6,651 nucleotides of DNA from the NCBI GenBank assembly GCA_021844355.1, contig JAKBTP010000025.1, positions 1-6,651 on the forward strand. Reading direction: 5' to 3'. The translations under genes and the position numbers were made by a program. Below are positions 5,604 to 6,651 of this stretch, piece by piece. The stretch's first letter is position 1. Every line of letters starts with the position of its first letter. The DNA comes from a bacterium (lineage in GTDB: Bacteria; Chloroflexota; Dormibacteria; Aeolococcales; Bog-877). Below the pieces are notes generated by a model. That model made no database searches, had not been told where the DNA came from, and worked only from the letters and a program-made list of their open reading frames with translations.

Positions 5604-6362
5604 ATGACCGACGGCGTTCGTGACCTGGTGCGCGAGAAGTACGCGCAGGCGGCGATTCGGCTTGCCACCACTTCGGACGGGTGCTGCGGCTCCAGCGGCG
5701 GATGCGGCTGTGGAGGAGAAGCGCCGGCCTTCGGATCCGACCTGTACCGGCTTGAGCCCGGTGCCGAGGCGGCGGGTTCGGCGGTCGCGGCGTCCCTCGG
5801 CTGCGGCGTCCCCACCGCGGTGGCCGACCTGCGGCCCGGGGAGATTGTGCTCGACCTGGGGTCCGGTGCGGGTGCCGATGTCCTGATATCGGCCCGCCGG
5901 GTGGCTCCCGGCGGCCGGGCCATCGGGCTGGACATGACGCCGGGGATGCTGGAGCTGGCGCGCGCCAATGCCCGGAAGGCCGGAGTCGAGAACGTCGAGT
6001 TCCTGGAGGGCTACCTGGAAGACATCCCGCTGCCCGACGGATCCGTGGACGTGGTCGTCTCCAACTGCGTCATCAATCTGACCGCCGACAAGCGGCTGGC
6101 CCTGGCCGAGGCCGCCCGGGTGCTGCGCCCCGGCGGGCGGCTGGCCATCTCGGACGTGGTCGCGGATCCGGACATGGATGAGGCGACCAGGCAAGACATG
6201 GTCCAGTGGACCGGTTGCATCGGGGGAGCGCTGTCGGAGCCCGAGTACCGGGAGACACTCACCGCCGCGGGCTTCGAGGAGCTGGAGATCGTCCCCAGCC
6301 ATCGCGTCCATGCCCACGCGTGGTCGGCGGTGATTCGCGCCCGGCGCCCCACCGTAATCTGA
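5604..6362 (+). CDS. arsM: Arsenite S-adenosylmethionine methyltransferase
   Basis: A complete 252-residue class I methyltransferase that moves methyl groups from SAM to trivalent arsenic, yielding methylated and finally volatile arsenicals in the cytoplasm. SAM motif I is VLDLGSGAGAD (82-92), with Asp110 closing the second strand (AIGLD). The three cysteines that bind As(III) in characterised ArsM enzymes are present in their usual contexts: Cys67 in SLGCGVPT, Cys155 in SNCVINL and Cys205 in TGCIGGAL. An extra cysteine cluster at 27-36 (CCGSSGGCGC) precedes the core. The ATG at 5604 has AGGAGG at 5592-5597, 6 nt upstream; a GTG at 5601 adds one residue but would be only 3 nt from the Shine-Dalgarno. 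Transcription should start from the promoter inside the shared arsR-arsM operator, so the gene is likely arsenic-inducible. No arsC, acr3 or arsB lies in the window. Confidence 0.95.
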   Translation: MTDGVRDLVREKYAQAAIRLATTSDGCCGSSGGCGCGGEAPAFGSDLYRLEPGAEAAGSAVAASLGCGVPTAVADLRPGEIVLDLGSGAGADVLISARRVAPGGRAIGLDMTPGMLELARANARKAGVENVEFLEGYLEDIPLPDGSVDVVVSNCVINLTADKRLALAEAARVLRPGGRLAISDVVADPDMDEATRQDMVQWTGCIGGALSEPEYRETLTAAGFEELEIVPSHRVHAHAWSAVIRARRPTVI

Positions 6363-6396
6363 GCCTGGCGTCGGGAAGCGGCACTGCGGGCGGCGA

Positions 6397-6414
6397 CCCA
6401 TCGGTCACAATGGG
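6397..6414 (+). repeat. Inverted repeat just before the SAM hydrolase-like gene
   Basis: CCCAT (6397-6401) and ATGGG (6410-6414) flank an 8-nt loop. The repeat overlaps CACAAT (6406-6411), the best -10-like hexamer ahead of the next gene, but no -35 box fits. It is not followed by T-residues, so it is not an arsM terminator. Its role is uncertain. Confidence 0.25.
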
Positions 6415-6422
6415 CCCGTCCG

Positions 6423-6651
6423 ATGGCCGCCATCCTCACCCTTCTCACCGACTTCGGGACCGATTCCGGCTACGGCGGGGCCATGCTGGGAGCGGTGCTC
6501 CGGGCCGCTCCCGGGCTTCGGGTGGAGGTGATCACCCACGGCGTCCCGCCGACGGACATCGGCGCCGGAGCCTACTGGCTGGCGGCCTGCGCCCCGGCCT
6601 TCCCCGAGGGCACCGTCCACTGCGCCGTGGTGGACCCCGGAGTGGGCAGCG
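6423..6651 (+). CDS. S-adenosyl-L-methionine hydroxide adenosyltransferase, DUF62 family (partial, runs off right edge)
   Basis: The first 76 residues are present. LLTDFGTDSGYGGAMLGAVL (7-26), ITHGVPPTDIGAGAYWL (37-53) and FPEGTVHCAVVDPGVGS (60-76) match the N-terminal domain of the SAM_adeno_trans family, relatives of fluorinase and chlorinase that use water or hydroxide to split SAM into adenosine and methionine. Asp71 in VVDPGVGS corresponds to the Asp of the family's Asp-Arg-His triad; the Arg and His would lie beyond the window. The ATG at 6423 is chosen because homology starts immediately; there is no Shine-Dalgarno, and a nearby ATG at 6410 is out of frame. It lies 60 nt downstream of arsM on the same strand, so read-through or a leaderless promoter of its own are both possible. 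Halogenase activity is unlikely but cannot be excluded without the rest. Confidence 0.88.
   Translation, partial: MAAILTLLTDFGTDSGYGGAMLGAVLRAAPGLRVEVITHGVPPTDIGAGAYWLAACAPAFPEGTVHCAVVDPGVGS

Noticed and set aside
5394..6401. A 335-codon minus-strand frame spanning the arsR promoter and the arsM gene.
   Set aside because: It is antisense to arsM, overlaps arsR in another frame and crosses the divergent promoter region; its product has no domain pattern.
1..6651. CRISPR arrays, tRNA or rRNA genes, insertion-sequence ends, riboswitch-like leaders.
   Set aside because: No repeat-spacer pattern, tRNA arm signatures, transposase motifs or long terminal inverted repeats were seen on either strand.

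Overview
This 6.65 kb, GC-rich window (roughly 70% G+C by eye, with third codon positions dominated by G and C) looks like a piece of chromosome from an actinobacterium or a nearby high-GC lineage such as Dormibacterota or Chloroflexota. The evidence is codon usage, a stand-alone groEL under a CIRCE operator, a DUF2342-type zincin metalloprotease (a family typical of Actinobacteria) and an N-terminal-cysteine-pair ArsR of the actinobacterial kind. The exact phylum cannot be fixed from the sequence alone. I see no tRNA, rRNA, insertion sequence, CRISPR array or prophage.

Layout. The left half (1-3313) is transcribed leftward. In transcription order it holds a GNAT-family acetyltransferase (2492-3313), a predicted zinc metalloprotease of the DUF2342/'F420-biosynthesis-associated' family (1357-2484, starting 7 nt after the acetyltransferase stop), and, after a 122-nt gap, a gene that runs off the left edge (1-1234). 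This last gene encodes a basic N-terminus, a very long acidic Pro/Glu/Ala-rich linker and a DUF4388-like globular domain. A divergent intergenic region (3314-3454) carries a near-perfect CIRCE element and drives groEL rightward (3455-5062). A strong intrinsic terminator closes groEL at about 5088-5115.

The right part is a compact arsenic module. arsR (5159-5515, leftward, convergent with groEL) and arsM (5604-6362, rightward) diverge from an 88-bp control region. That region contains a perfect 9-2-9 palindrome embedding the -35 box of arsM and, in mirror image, a TTGACA facing arsR, followed by a second palindrome at the predicted arsM transcription start. ArsR presumably senses trivalent arsenic and controls arsM, whose product methylates arsenite using S-adenosylmethionine (SAM). 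No efflux pump or arsenate reductase gene lies in the window. Sixty bases after arsM a truncated gene for a SAM hydroxide adenosyltransferase (DUF62 family) begins and runs off the right edge.

Most of the window is recognisable housekeeping and stress or detoxification content. The least explained parts are the acidic-linker/DUF4388-like protein with its acetyltransferase and metalloprotease neighbours, the unusual cysteine arrangement of ArsR, and the tightly packed arsR-arsM operator/promoter region. I did not find a clear case for an entirely new system.
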